From Diadema setosum (Eukaryota > Echinodermata > Echinoidea > Diadematoida > Diadematidae), in contig CM067075.1 of the NCBI GenBank assembly GCA_033980235.1, forward strand, positions 14,476,716-14,540,715: 64,000 nt of DNA. Reading direction: 5' to 3'. Position 1 is the first letter of the stretch. Each line of letters begins with the position of its first letter. Both the position numbers and the translations under genes were made by a program. Shown here piece after piece: positions 22,615 through 34,700 of this stretch. Below the pieces are notes generated by a model that ran no database searches, was not told the DNA's origin, and saw only the letters and a program-made list of their open reading frames with translations.

Positions 22615-22717
22615 GTGAGAGAAAGCCCAACTTTCTGAGGTTTTCTCTCGAGTCCTTCTGCGGTTCTGCTTGCCATGCACACCAGCCCTGCTTTGCCAAC
22701 AATATACACGTAAAAAT
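22615..22717 (+). promoter_or_regulatory. Conserved 5' leader of secreted-protein gene
   Basis: The block from agaaagcccaactttctgag to cgagtccttctgcggttctg has a recognisable counterpart at 47539-47590 upstream of the paralogue, at a similar distance from its start codon. Likely 5' UTR or core promoter; the transcription start cannot be placed. Confidence 0.4.
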
Positions 22718-22763
22718 ATGAAGTTCTTGATGTACGTCGTCTCCGTCTTCGCTTTGCTATCAG
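22718..22763 (+). CDS. Exon: signal peptide
   Basis: 46 bp: ATG then 14 further codons and one base before CTATCAG/gttagt. The encoded MKFLMYVVSVFALLS is a classic short signal sequence. The start is chosen because the paralogue has an equivalent peptide and splice site at 47643-47685. Confidence 0.75.
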
Positions 22764-25700
22764 GTTAGTGCTGTCTTGTTCATATTCATAATACTCAAAT
22801 AAGATTTTGGAGTCCTGAGAATATTATTCTTTAACAATTCATCCCAAAATTTCGAGAAATTAAGAAATTATGATATGCCTTCTTTAAAGTTCATGCGCAA
22901 AGAAATAACAATGCAAGAAAACAACAAATATTGCAACAATCCAAAGAAGGGAAGATCAACCCATCTCATTGTAAACAATACTTCTACATTTTTTTTTTAT
23001 CATAATGAATGATTTAGACTATACGACTGCGTCACTATGATACCAGATGCGCACAATTAGGCACTTGTGTAATTGGCAAGTACATTACGCACGATCTCTA
23101 TACCCACATTTCCACACATCTCTGTAAATAAAACAGATTTCCATTTGAATGTCACAAAATGAAAAGAAATCTGGGAAAAAGTATCCTTCCATTTTTAAAT
23201 GAAAATGCATTTCAAATGAAAATGCAAAGTCTTCATTGCATTATTTCCTTTCATGTCGCTTTTGTTAATTCACCTCCACATATACCTTTGGTAAATTGCA
23301 CATTTTGGTAAATTACGAAAATGTGCAGTTACCAAAATGTGTCGTAAAAACATTTACCAAAATGTGCAGGACATTGACGGCACATTTTGGTAACTCGCTG
23401 CTCCTCCACAATCATCACAAAAACAAATTGTAAGTGCAGTTGGTTTTTGTCGCCTCCAAATGAGTTAGGCAGCCCAAAGGCCGTGTCACACCTTTCCCGG
23501 CAAGCTACGCGGACTTGTTGCGAGTAAGGTTTAGCACGTAGGAAAATAATCTCGCCCGTAGTTGCCCGGAGCTGCGCAAGCAAGTCCGATTTAACCGCAG
23601 CCAAGTTTTGAGCAGCACCTCGCAGGCAACTCCCATGCAGGTACTTCGCAGTCCCCGTATGCGGTCGGCGCTGCCAAGATAATGGCATTCTGTCATTTCT
23701 GTTGGACTTCTGCCATTCCTTCTGATGAATTTCTGGGTTGTCACCGCCACGCGCCTGGCACGCAGGTCACACAGAATACCCGCAAGAAGAACGTAAGTAG
23801 AACGCATCCATACAAGTAAGACACATGCACAACTCGCCTAAATCCTTGTTCGCCCTCAGAAATTGTCCGGTATGCTAGAAAATCCTCACACGCAACAAGC
23901 CCGCTAGCTTGCCCGGAAAGGTGTGACAAGGCCTAAACATGGTTACGGGTAAAAAGGATTTGCGTGCGCACCTCCGGGCGACTAAGGATGAGATACGTGC
24001 TAGGTACTGTTATGTGCAGGTCATCTGCGGGGACCTCCGGGTAGTAAAAATTTTTCTTCACAAGTCACACGCAAGGCTTGCCCGGAAAGATATGACACGG
24101 CCTTACAGGCCGTGTCACACCTTCCCGGGCAAGCTACGAGTAGGGATATGTTGCGAGTAGGGGTTTTCTGCGGGCGGACAAGAATCTGTGCGAATTTCGC
24201 GCTTGTGTCTTACCTGCAAGACGCGTGCTACTTACCATCTATTTGCGTGTATTCCGTGTGACCTGCGTTAGAGCTTTGAAGCCGATCCGTTTTCTGTGAC
24301 GAGCGACTTACGGGTACTGCGAAGTACCTGCGTTGGAGTTGCCTGCAAGGTGCTGCCGGTAAGGGTCTCCTACTGGCGTTCTGCGTGTACCTCCGCAACT
24401 CACTCGGAACACATATTTTGAGCATGCTCAAGGTCTTGTCATACCGCATCTGGGGAAGTTTTTGCGGGTTGACTTGCGGGGAAGCAAATTTGCTACCCGG
24501 AGCTCTCCGCAGTTGGTCGTCATCTGACAGTACCTAGCGCGTATCTCGCTCGTATTTGCCCGGAGGTGCGCACGCAAGTCCGATTTACCCGCAGCCAAGT
24601 TTAGAGCGTGACCAAAACTTTTTTTTTTCCGGGTGAGTCGCGGGGATTGCCCGCAGATATACACGCAGAACGCCAGTAGGAGGCCCTTAGCGGCAGCACC
24701 TCGCAGGCAACTCCCACGCAGGTAGCTTCGCAGTTCCCGTATGGGGCCCAATCAATGACATTCTGTGGGTTTTTAGTTCAGTTGCCAAAATGTGCAGATT
24801 GTCCAAAATGTGCAGGCAAATCCACTTTTAACTGCACATTTTGGTAACAGTTGATCCCGTCAGGTATAGGAGCACTATCGGCATATTTTGGTAACATTTT
24901 TTTTTCTTTTTACCAAAATATGCAGTTACCAAACTGTGCCGTAACATAACCTGCATGAACGATATTATAGCTCTAAAATCTCGTTCTCTGGGTCTCTAGT
25001 TATGGTCAGAGTAAATGCTCACATAAATCCTTTATCGAACGAGTGTAAGAGAAATGAAAAAAAAATGGTATCACTTTGGATTATGTCAACTTTTTCTTTT
25101 CTTTTCTTTGTGATGATGGAAATAAATAAACTATTGACTTGACTTGACGATTTTTATCAATGCTTTCATCACAAAATTTGATAAGCAACAAATTTATGGT
25201 TTTGGTGGTCAGTTTCACAAAACTGCCGACAAGAAATAGGTCAATAATCACCAGGCGACAGGATCACTCGGCTCACCAGCCAATCTACGCAGAGAGGAGA
25301 GTGCGATATTTTTGTATAACACAATAAAACCACTCCTGCTTAGAATTTCTCAGTGGCTTGTGCAATACTTTGAGGGATGTTGAGTTTTTCGAAGAGGAGA
25401 GTTTGTGGCTCTTGTGTCATTTTTGGAGGATATTTTATTGCCCAAAGCATGTTTCGTACATTGGCCTACTCTATATCAGGTCCATCAATTTGTGAAAAAT
25501 AGATTCAAGCGTAGGTCAGAGAAAGTGGGGCATTCGATACGTCACTACAACTTATCCCAGCTAAGAGGAACACATATATAAAGAAAAACTAGTTGAAGCG
25601 ATGTTTGTACCAGGGAAAAAATAAAAAACAAGATTCTTTAAAATCTAATAATGTTATCATGGGGAAGATCGATTGACTGACCTCAGCGACAGGACCTAAG

Positions 25701-28700
25701 GTTCGAACCCTGTATCATCACTCCCGTTTTTTTCAGCAAGACATTATCCGTACACACCCAGCTCCTGTCTACCAAAGTTGTACAGCTATACTGTGTGACA
25801 GGTGCAAAGATGAAGTCTGTTTTTTTTTTACCTGTTCGTTTTTTCTGAGGTATGGCCGACTTGTGCGTCGCTCAGAAAGTGCTGTGTGACCAAGTTTGGG
25901 ACCCTGATGAACAGCGCCTCATGCAGCTTGAGTTAACCGAAGTGAGCCCAGCTTGGCAGACATTTGTCTCTGGAGGCCTTGGGTCTACTACAGCTAGGGC
26001 CGTTACCTGTTTGAGGCAGGGTGAGAAACAACTAGGCCCACCATCAAAAACTTTACTTCATTTACAAATTGCTTTTCGTTATAACTTGATCAGTTTCAGT
26101 TTTCTTTCACGTACACCTAACGAACAACGCTCACTTGCTTATGATAATATACGGTATACAGAAAACATGCGATGTGAACATATCAGTGTGACAAACTGTT
26201 GCAACAACAACAAAATGAATACATACCCCCTCGTATGAGAACTCGTGATCACATTAAAATTGACCTGCATAGGCGCCGGAAGTGGGGGGGGGGGGGGGGG
26301 CCGCCCCCCCAATCCAAAAAGTGGGAGGGGGGAGGCAAAACGCATTTTTGCCCCCCCCCCAAAAAAAAAAAAAAAAATAATAAAATAAAATAAAATAAAA
26401 CAAAATAAAAGAATAAATGAAAATAAATGAAATAAAATTAAAAAATATATATAAATAAAATAAAAGTAGGGAAATTTATTAGTAAAGACTAGTAAGTCAT
26501 AATGTTTAGACATTTATTTTTTTCGTAGCGTGTGAGCAGATTATCTCAACTGCATTCAACGGTAACCGTTGCCGTTTTTAGAGGCCTTTGGCTATGGAAA
26601 ATCGTGTAAATATCAAAATGTTAGCTTTAAGCACTGGCGGATTTAGTGGCGGGCACAACTGGCCCTTGCCAACCCTCCTTTTGAAGCAACTTTTTAAAAA
26701 TTCTTCTTTTTTTGTAATTTTTATACGTGTGCCCCCCCCCCCCCCCCCTGATAAAAAAACAATTTTCCATCTTTACGTCCCGCTTCCACCGCTAGTTGTT
26801 ACAAATGTGACACCTGACTAGCGCTCCCGGAAAATAGTTTTAACCCCCCATCCCCCGCTCATCTTTTTTTTTTTTTTTCGACGAGTTTCGACTTGGGGTA
26901 AATCCAGAGGCTGGGAAAGTACAAAAAATTGCGCCACCACCCCCCCCCCCCCCTTTTAAAAATCCATATCACTACACTCGTCAGTCGTCATTCTCCAGCT
27001 TATAAAACACAAAACAAATGGAGTGCCTCCTCCCTTTACGCAAAAGGTATATAGGGTCAAAATGCTCCCCCCCCCAAAAAAAAAAAAAAAAAAAAAAAGA
27101 AGAGAATGAGAGAATGAAATCAAAAGAGAACGAAAAAAGAATGAAAGAAAAGATAGATAGAAAGAAAGAAAGAAAGAAAGAAAGAATGCATGAATGAATT
27201 TCAATAAAAGAACGAAAGAAAAAAAATAATAAAAAAGAACGAACATTATGAAGAAAGTAAGAAAGAAAGGAAGGAAGGAAGGAAGGAAGCATACTGTACC
27301 TTAACCTATGAAACAGAAGCTACAAAATTAATATAAGTCAGACACTTACGATGAAATTACGAGTCTATTTGTCAGATGTTGCAGAAAGGGATACCGTGGG
27401 TGTCCACTGAATTCAATTGAATCTATTGTAATCAGGAAAAATCGACATGAACCTCGGCTACAAGTCATGTAGAGAATTATCAAGTTTTGTCATGTTCAAT
27501 GTTATTCGAACTCGCAAGAAAAAGCAGCAAGATTGGTGCGAGTTACACTACAGTAATACATTTGTTGTTAACATAATGTTTAGTGTATTTGATGAATGTT
27601 ATAAACAAAATATTTCACTGTATTTCTTTCGTAGGTACAGAATTATAGTATTTTACTGACTTTTGTCATACGAAACGAAATAACACCATCCTGTCAAATT
27701 GATTTGAACATTGACATCTATTTGTGCAGTATGTGCACTTTATATTTATCTTTTAAACTCTTCATTATTTTGTTGATATATTTTTGTCAAGACTGTTTTC
27801 GTTGTTAAAACGTATCCTTCTTGTCAACATTTTTCTTCTCTATAAACAGCTTAAAACAGGAATATGTAAAAAAAATATTTTGTTTTACTGACAGGTGTCC
27901 GTTACAAAGTCTGGTCGTCTTCATGTTTGGTTTCATCTTTGTTCATGATTTATTGTTTCTCTGCGCTCGCTTGCCAAAATTTATCACAAAAAAAGATAAG
28001 AACAAAAAGTAATGATGACGCGGAAATATAAATTTCGGCTCATTCGCGCGTACTAATTTAGAGTATTCTTTCAAGTCCTCACAGTTTGTTGGTATAAATC
28101 GTTATCATAAGGCCGTCACTAATCGTGATCAGAATTGTAAGATTCAATAAGATTTAATAATAAAATTTATTACATTTAAATCACCCTCAAAAGACCCCTT
28201 TTATGTGCTTGAAAAAGCATATCATGTGGATTTTTTAAAGTCCCTACGGGGATGGGGTTGGGGTTGAACAGTTTTTCAGAAATTAGGGGCGCAATTTTCG
28301 CGCTTGCCCCGGGCGCCGTTTTCCCTATAGATACGCCACTGATTAATTTATAGTATTTTTTCAAGTCCTCAGTTTGTTGGTATCGTTATCTATAAGGCCG
28401 TCACTATATCTTGATTAGAATTGTAAGATAATAAGCAAAAAAAAAAAGACAACAATTCCATGTTTTGTGAGCTTAAACACACAAAAAAAAAATTCCGCTC
28501 GCTCGCTGCGCTCGCTCGCCAAAATTTATCAAAACACACACACACACACACAAAAAAGATGAGAACAAAACGTAATGATGATGCGGACAAAATGACAATG
28601 TCTGTTGTGTTCACGTATATCATTTTATATTTAGCAGGCAAAATGTAACACGGAGCAGCGGCTGCAATTTCTTTCAAGTCCTCTGTTTGTTGGTATAAAT

Positions 28701-31700
28701 CGTTATTTATAAGGCCGTCACTACATCTTGAATTGAATTGTAAGATTTAATAAGCAAAAAAAAAAAAAAAAATTACAAGAATTCCATTTTCTTGAAACTT
28801 AGTGTATACATGTATTACCCAATAAAGATTCTCTGGGGAAAGTTTGGGTCATGAGGTCAAAGGTCAAAGATCAAAAGGTCAAGTAACAATATTAAAACTT
28901 TCTTTTTTCTCCGTACCTTGGAAAATTGTTCAAGGTATCTTCATGGAACATAGTATACACATGTACTGACTGGAAGTGATTATCTAGAGAATGTAGGGTT
29001 CATGGGGTCAAAGGTCAGGGGTCAAAGGTCAAGTGCAAGACTTCACAATTTTACTATTACCCTCATATTTATGCAATTCCAGCAGGGTTATTTTTTTACA
29101 CTTGGTGTATGCGTGTGTAACCTAATAGAAATTCTCTGGAAAGTTTTTTTTTTTCTCTTTTTGCCTCAAAGTCAAAAGGTCAAAGATCAAGTGAAAGTGC
29201 TGAACTAACTTTTTCCTCCATATCTCGGAAGTGGCTCAAGTTACCTTGAAACTTAGTACATATTATGCATGTTCTACCTGAAAGTAATTATCTTATGAAT
29301 TTTAGGGTCAAGGGCCAGATGAAAATGGTAACAATTTACTATTCAATTCAGAAATTGCACTTTTTCTCCACACCTGTACCTTGAAAATTACTCAATGCCT
29401 AAATGTATGAATGGGTCAAAGTCAAGTTAAAGTCCTTAAATCCCTAGATACATGCTCTCTTATTCATCCAATTAAACCTACGTCAAGGAAGGTGAACATT
29501 CAACACATTTGTGACAAACTTGTCATTCCAATATTTTGCCAATTTTGTGAAAATGTAATCACACAGTGTCCACATGTACTATCTAGACCTATTGGGAAAA
29601 TCATGCATTATGGCGGAGGCATACCAGTCGCCAAAGCGACATTTCTAGTTCCAACCTCTCCTCGATAATCCTTGCTGATAATAAAGGTTAAGGCCATGCT
29701 TTCAAAAACAATTGAATGATTTATTTCTTGCAATTTTTTTTTTGTTCCTCACTGATTGTTATTTCATCGTGACCAAACAAATATTGTATCTGCCCATTTC
29801 AACAGACTATTGTATGAACAGAGGTACGTCCCGGGCGATAGACGGCATGCATAGGTGCGCGTGCCCGGTGGACTACACGGGACCCCGTTGTCAATGTAAG
29901 ATGAAGATTTTTTAGACCATGACTTTTCTACAATATAAATCTATTTCATAAAGAGGTTTTCACAACAAGCATATGTGAAGAGTCGGTGAATGCAGAAACA
30001 GTATACAGTAGCACGTTTGAGGAAGAAACAGACAGTCCTTTCAAAAAATATGAATTTTCGAAGTTTTTGTGCCGTTTGCAAAAAAAAAAAAATTAAATGA
30101 ATAAATAAATTATTTCTTTTGTTCCTTCGGTAAAATGTACACATTCCCTCGACCCACTGACATTTCTGAGAGAGGTTAGTTCGGTGGGGGGGGGGGGGTT
30201 CCGTTCCATTACAATATGACATCACAAACTGTTGTAGCCTTCTCTTTCAGCAAAAATTGAATTTCTATAAAAGATTGCCAAACTGTCCTAAAACCTTAAC
30301 GTCACAGATGTATTTCACAAAAAAATGACCATGAAGACCAAGAAGAACATGACCACTCCCCTGCTCACATTTATTGGGCCTAACTTGCATTAATCCTTTT
30401 TAGACCACTGACGTTTAATACGTTCCTATTTCACATTATAACTGAACTTTCAGCTATGAGAAACGTGTTGATCGGAGAGGTTAGTACTGGAAAGAAACAA
30501 TCATGTCTAGCGCCATCATAAGGCTCATTTTTCTCTGTGGTGCCCAGCATTACTCCCATAATGCCGAGCGGTACCCCACCATAGTGATTATGCACTGCTT
30601 GTGTGGGTCCTGTCGGCTCTGCGCACAGTACAGCTGCTGTGAGATCGTGCGCTCACCGGCAGGCTGGCGGCGATCAGCCACAGTATAAAATAACGATGTA
30701 ACCCGGAAGTTTTTATATATGGCGCTCTTAACAAAAAGAGTTATGGCATCAAAATAATGGCTAGTGCAGACCGGCTTTAAGCACCATTACGAATAAGTTT
30801 CCCTATATACATATTTGGCATTACATTTACAGTATTTTTCCTCGCGCGTTAGCTGGCATGTCTGTTATGTACACTCCAATAAAGACAAATTACTCGATGA
30901 GTTGCGGTGTACTATGATGTGGGTTGTATTTGGTCCAACATGGCTATCGGTCGCCTCGAATATTTGTACAGAAAGGGATCTACGCCCTCAACGTTAGAAA
31001 CATTATAGTTTCAAACACAACATAATATTTTCCCCCCATTGATATAAACATTGCTCAAATAAAGTCCAAAAGTTCTCCAAATCAGGGCCCCGTCTTATAA
31101 AGCCTTCAAATCAATTACAAGTCCCCAAATCAATCACAACTTGCATTGCAGCTCTCAAAAAACTTGTGATTGATTTCCATCACAAGTCTTAGACAGGCCC
31201 CAGATATCAAACTGATAACCCCGTGGAATTATTTAATTTTCCACATAACTTAATAAACCAAGATCCTCCAGTAGGATATCCAACAATATTTTGTCCGGGT
31301 AAATAAATCACGCATTACTGAGTATGTGTCCAAAATGTAAACATTAAGAGTTCATTCGGTTTTTAGGAGTCCAATATGACTGATCTACGTTTTACTTTGA
31401 CTGTTTCAATGATAATAATCTCGGAGATATCTCGGTTGTCTCCGTACGCGCTGAGAACGGCGTAAGTTCAGGGGCTGACGTTCTTCGCGATCTGGTTGAG
31501 CGCTTGGAACGCCGAGTGGAAACGAAAATTCGTCGTCGGCGCACTCGTAGTCGTTCCCAGGTCGATTCGAAGGACGTAAGCGCCTTGCATTCCACTTGGT
31601 CCCGTCTTCGAGTTGGAACGCACTGTTGCCGAGTCGTTTGACGATTCGCTTTGGGGGTGATAAAGCTGACACTAGTTTGTGCTTTCTGTTAGGGCATTGT

Positions 31701-34700
31701 ATGCGTACCCAGTCTCCGACCGCTAATCGTAATGGCTTAGCGTGTCGTCGCTTGTCTGTGTACGACTTTGTTTTCGCTTGCTGATGTGCGATTTCTTCCG
31801 CTTTCGCTTTGACGGCCTCGCTAGGGGGCGGAGAAGGTTGAATGACGTTCAGCGGCATGCGAAGTTTGCGCCCTATCATCAATTCAGCTGGTGTTCTGCC
31901 GGTCAGTGCATGTGGTGTCGACCGGTAGGCGCGGAGTAGGTTGTGGATTGCCGACTCGAATGTCTTTCCTTCCGACAGGCTCGCTTTCAGGCTGTCCTTT
32001 ATGACCCTGTTGAAGCGTTCCGCACCCCCGTTTGACTGTGGGTTGTACCGCGCTGTGAGGTTGTGCTGGATTCCATAACTCGCTAGGAAGTCGAGCCTCA
32101 TATTGATCGGACACAAATTGTGGTCCGCTGTCTGTCGTAGCATGCTTCTGGGCAATCTCCTCTTTGTTAACATTGCGTGTCGAGGATGTTGATGACCGAT
32201 GGAACAACGACGAGAAAATGGTGACTCTGTGGCGCTGTTGCGACTTCTCCAAAAATGTCAACTTGCAACGCTTCCCACGGTTGTTGGGGCCAGGGGTAGG
32301 CTGTAGTGGAGCAGGACGCGAATTGCCTGCTTTCTCGCTGATAGAGCAACTTTCACAATGTTTCACATGCTGTTCAACTCTAACACACGTTGTTGCAGCG
32401 ATGCTGGTATCACCGCGCGTGTACCTCGAGCGATCGCGTATTCGTCGAAAACTATGAGCTCTTCGCGAATGCGATGATATGGTGCCATCTCCTCGGAGAT
32501 TGCCGTCGGCCAGCCTGTTGTGATGTACTCTCTCACGCGTTGGAGTACAGTGTCGTTCTGCGATTCAGTCTTGAGCTCACTGCGAGGGACGATCGAGTTT
32601 CGCTGCGTTGGACATGACCGCGTTAAAGGCCGTGTCACACCATAACGCGGGCTTGTGGCGAGGAGGTAGTTTCCAGCACGTAGAAGATTTTCAGCGGGCG
32701 AACAAGAATGTTTGCAATTTTCATTCATGCCTTGTCATACCGTACGGGGGAACTTCTGCGGCTTGACTTGCGGGGAAACTAATTTACTCCAAGGAGCTCT
32801 CCGCAGTTGGTCCGCACCTGGCAGTATCTAGCGCGTAGTTGCCCGGAGGTGCTCACGCAAGTCCGATTTAACCGCAGCCAATTAGCATGACCAAAACTTT
32901 TTCCGGGTGAGTCGCGGGAATGCCCGTAGAGGTCCACGCAGAACGCCAGTAGGAGACCCTTAGAGGCATTACTTCCCAGGCAATTCCCACGCAGGTACTT
33001 CGCAGTCCCGTATGCAGCCAAGATAATGAAATTCTGTGAGATTTCAGCCATTCCATTAGAGGAATTCCTTCACTAAGTTGTCAGCCCCCACGCGACTGGT
33101 ACAAAGGTCACACAGTATACTCGCAAGCAGAACGCGTCCAGCAAGTAAGACACATGCGCTGACTCACTCAAAACCTTTTCCTCCCTCAGGAATGTCCGGT
33201 ATGCTAGAAAATCCCTACACGTAACAAGCCCGAGTAGCTTGCCCGGAAAGGTGTGACAGGGCCTAAACACGGTTGCGGGTAAAAAAATATGCGTGCGCAC
33301 CTCCGGGCGACTACTTTGGAGATACATGCTAGGTACTGTCATGTGCGGATATCTACGGGGACCTCCGGGTAGTCAAAATTGTTCTTTGCAAGTCGCACGC
33401 AGGGCTGGTGTGACACGGCCTTAATGTACTCTTCGGTTTCGCGTGAAGGCTTTTCCGCGTTATCGCTATCGGCGATCTGTGTGCGACTGAGCATTTCCGC
33501 GACGTGGTTATGCGATCCTGCGAGATATTCCACATCGAAATTGTACTGGTGGAGTCGATCTGACCACCGGTATATGCGCAATGGCTTGTGACCTGAGCCT
33601 GAAGTTGCGAGCAATGTCGTCAGTGCCTGGTGATCAGTGCGGAAAGTGAATTTGCGTCCAAACACGTAATTGTGCCAGTGCTCACATGCGAAAATGCAGG
33701 CGAGTGCTTCGCGTTCTCCGGTAGGGTACTTCCTCTCCGTGTCTGTTAGCGTACGCGATGCGAACGCGACTGGTCGTTCTGAACCGTTGATTTCCTGCGA
33801 CAAAACTGCTCGGACTGCGCTATTAGAAGCGTCCGTAGTCACGAATGTAGTTTCGTTAGGATCGAAATGCGCGAGAATTTGGGGAGAGACGATCTTCCGC
33901 TTTAGCTCATTGAATGCGCGCTCATGTACTGCATTCCACTCCCATGGCGTGTCTTCCGAAGAAGCTTGCGGAGTGGTTCATCTGTTTCTGCGTAGCGAGG
34001 AGCAAATTTCAAGTAGAAATTTGTTGTGCCCAGGAAGGACGCGAGTTCTTTCACGTTCGTTGGCGTTGGCAGGCGTTGGATTGCGGCTGCGTTGTCCTGA
34101 GTTGGCATCAAGCCCTCTGCTGTCACGCGATAGCCCACGAAGTCAATCTTTGATGTTGCGAATTTGCATTTCTCGTTGAGGGTGAATTGACCATGCTTTG
34201 CGAGACGCGACAAGACTTCGTGAAGGCGGCGGTCGTGCTCTTCTGTGGTTGCACCACAGACGACTACGTCATCGAGAAGATTGAGCACTCCCGGTATGCC
34301 CGATAACACAGAAGATACGATTTTCTGGAAGGCACTCATGGCTGAGCTAAGTCCATACGGCATACGGCGGAACTGAAATACGCCCTCACCATCATGTGTC
34401 ACAAATGCGGTCAAGTGGCGGCTCTCCGGCGCAAGCGGCACCTGTAGATAGCTGCGACGCATGTCCAGCTATAGAGAAGATTCGGGCTCCGTGGAAAGAG
34501 GTGGACAGTTCGTTGATTGTGGGGAGGGGTTACTTGTCAGCCTTGATAGCCTTGTTTACTTCTTTAAGGTCTATACACAATCTTGACTCCCCGTTCTTGC
34601 GACGCGCGATGACCAGATTCGAGACCCAAGGGGATAGTCGATTCTCTCAATGATACCGTCTGCTTCAAGACGGCGAAGTTCTGTCGAGACTTCTTCTCGG

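Larger units (their letters stand above)
23290..24960. repeat. Repeat cluster flanked by ACCAAAATGTGC palindromes
   Basis: Multiple direct and inverted ACCAAAATGTGC / GCACATTTTGGTA copies lie on the left (23290-23395) and right (24780-24945) of a block made of GGCCGTGTCACACC-family sequence, as though that block had inserted into a palindromic repeat. Confidence 0.6.
22764..25849 (+). other. Intron 1 of secreted-protein gene
   Basis: Non-coding. Its middle (23290-24960) is a repeat cluster with GGCCGTGTCACACC-ended elements; a retroelement-like tail (aataaataaactattgactt plus gacttgac repeats) ends near 25149. Confidence 0.7.
26021..29805 (+). other. Intron 2 of secreted-protein gene
   Basis: Non-coding. 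It contains a ggcgccggaagtgGGGG block with poly-G, poly-C and poly-A runs (26270-26460), similar homopolymer runs at 26730-26955 and 27066-27099, GAAA/GGAA microsatellites (27100-27300), three related aaggccgtcacta..ttgtaagat segments near 28110, 28395 and 28710, and the AGGTCA repeat array 28760-29650. Confidence 0.7.

Noticed and set aside
23329..24751. Several open frames of 60-119 codons on both strands
   Set aside because: All lie in the GGCCGTGTCACACC-family MITE copies; equivalent frames in the third copy (32779-33342) are not conserved in length or phase.
26139..27292. Hydrophobic frames of 96-124 codons on the minus strand
   Set aside because: They are translations of poly-A, GAAA and AAATA runs (phenylalanine/serine-rich), not membrane proteins.
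31596..34653. Plus-strand frames of 60-169 codons across 31.6-34.7 kb
   Set aside because: Antisense shadows of the minus-strand Gypsy remnant, which shows recognisable RT, RNase H and integrase motifs.
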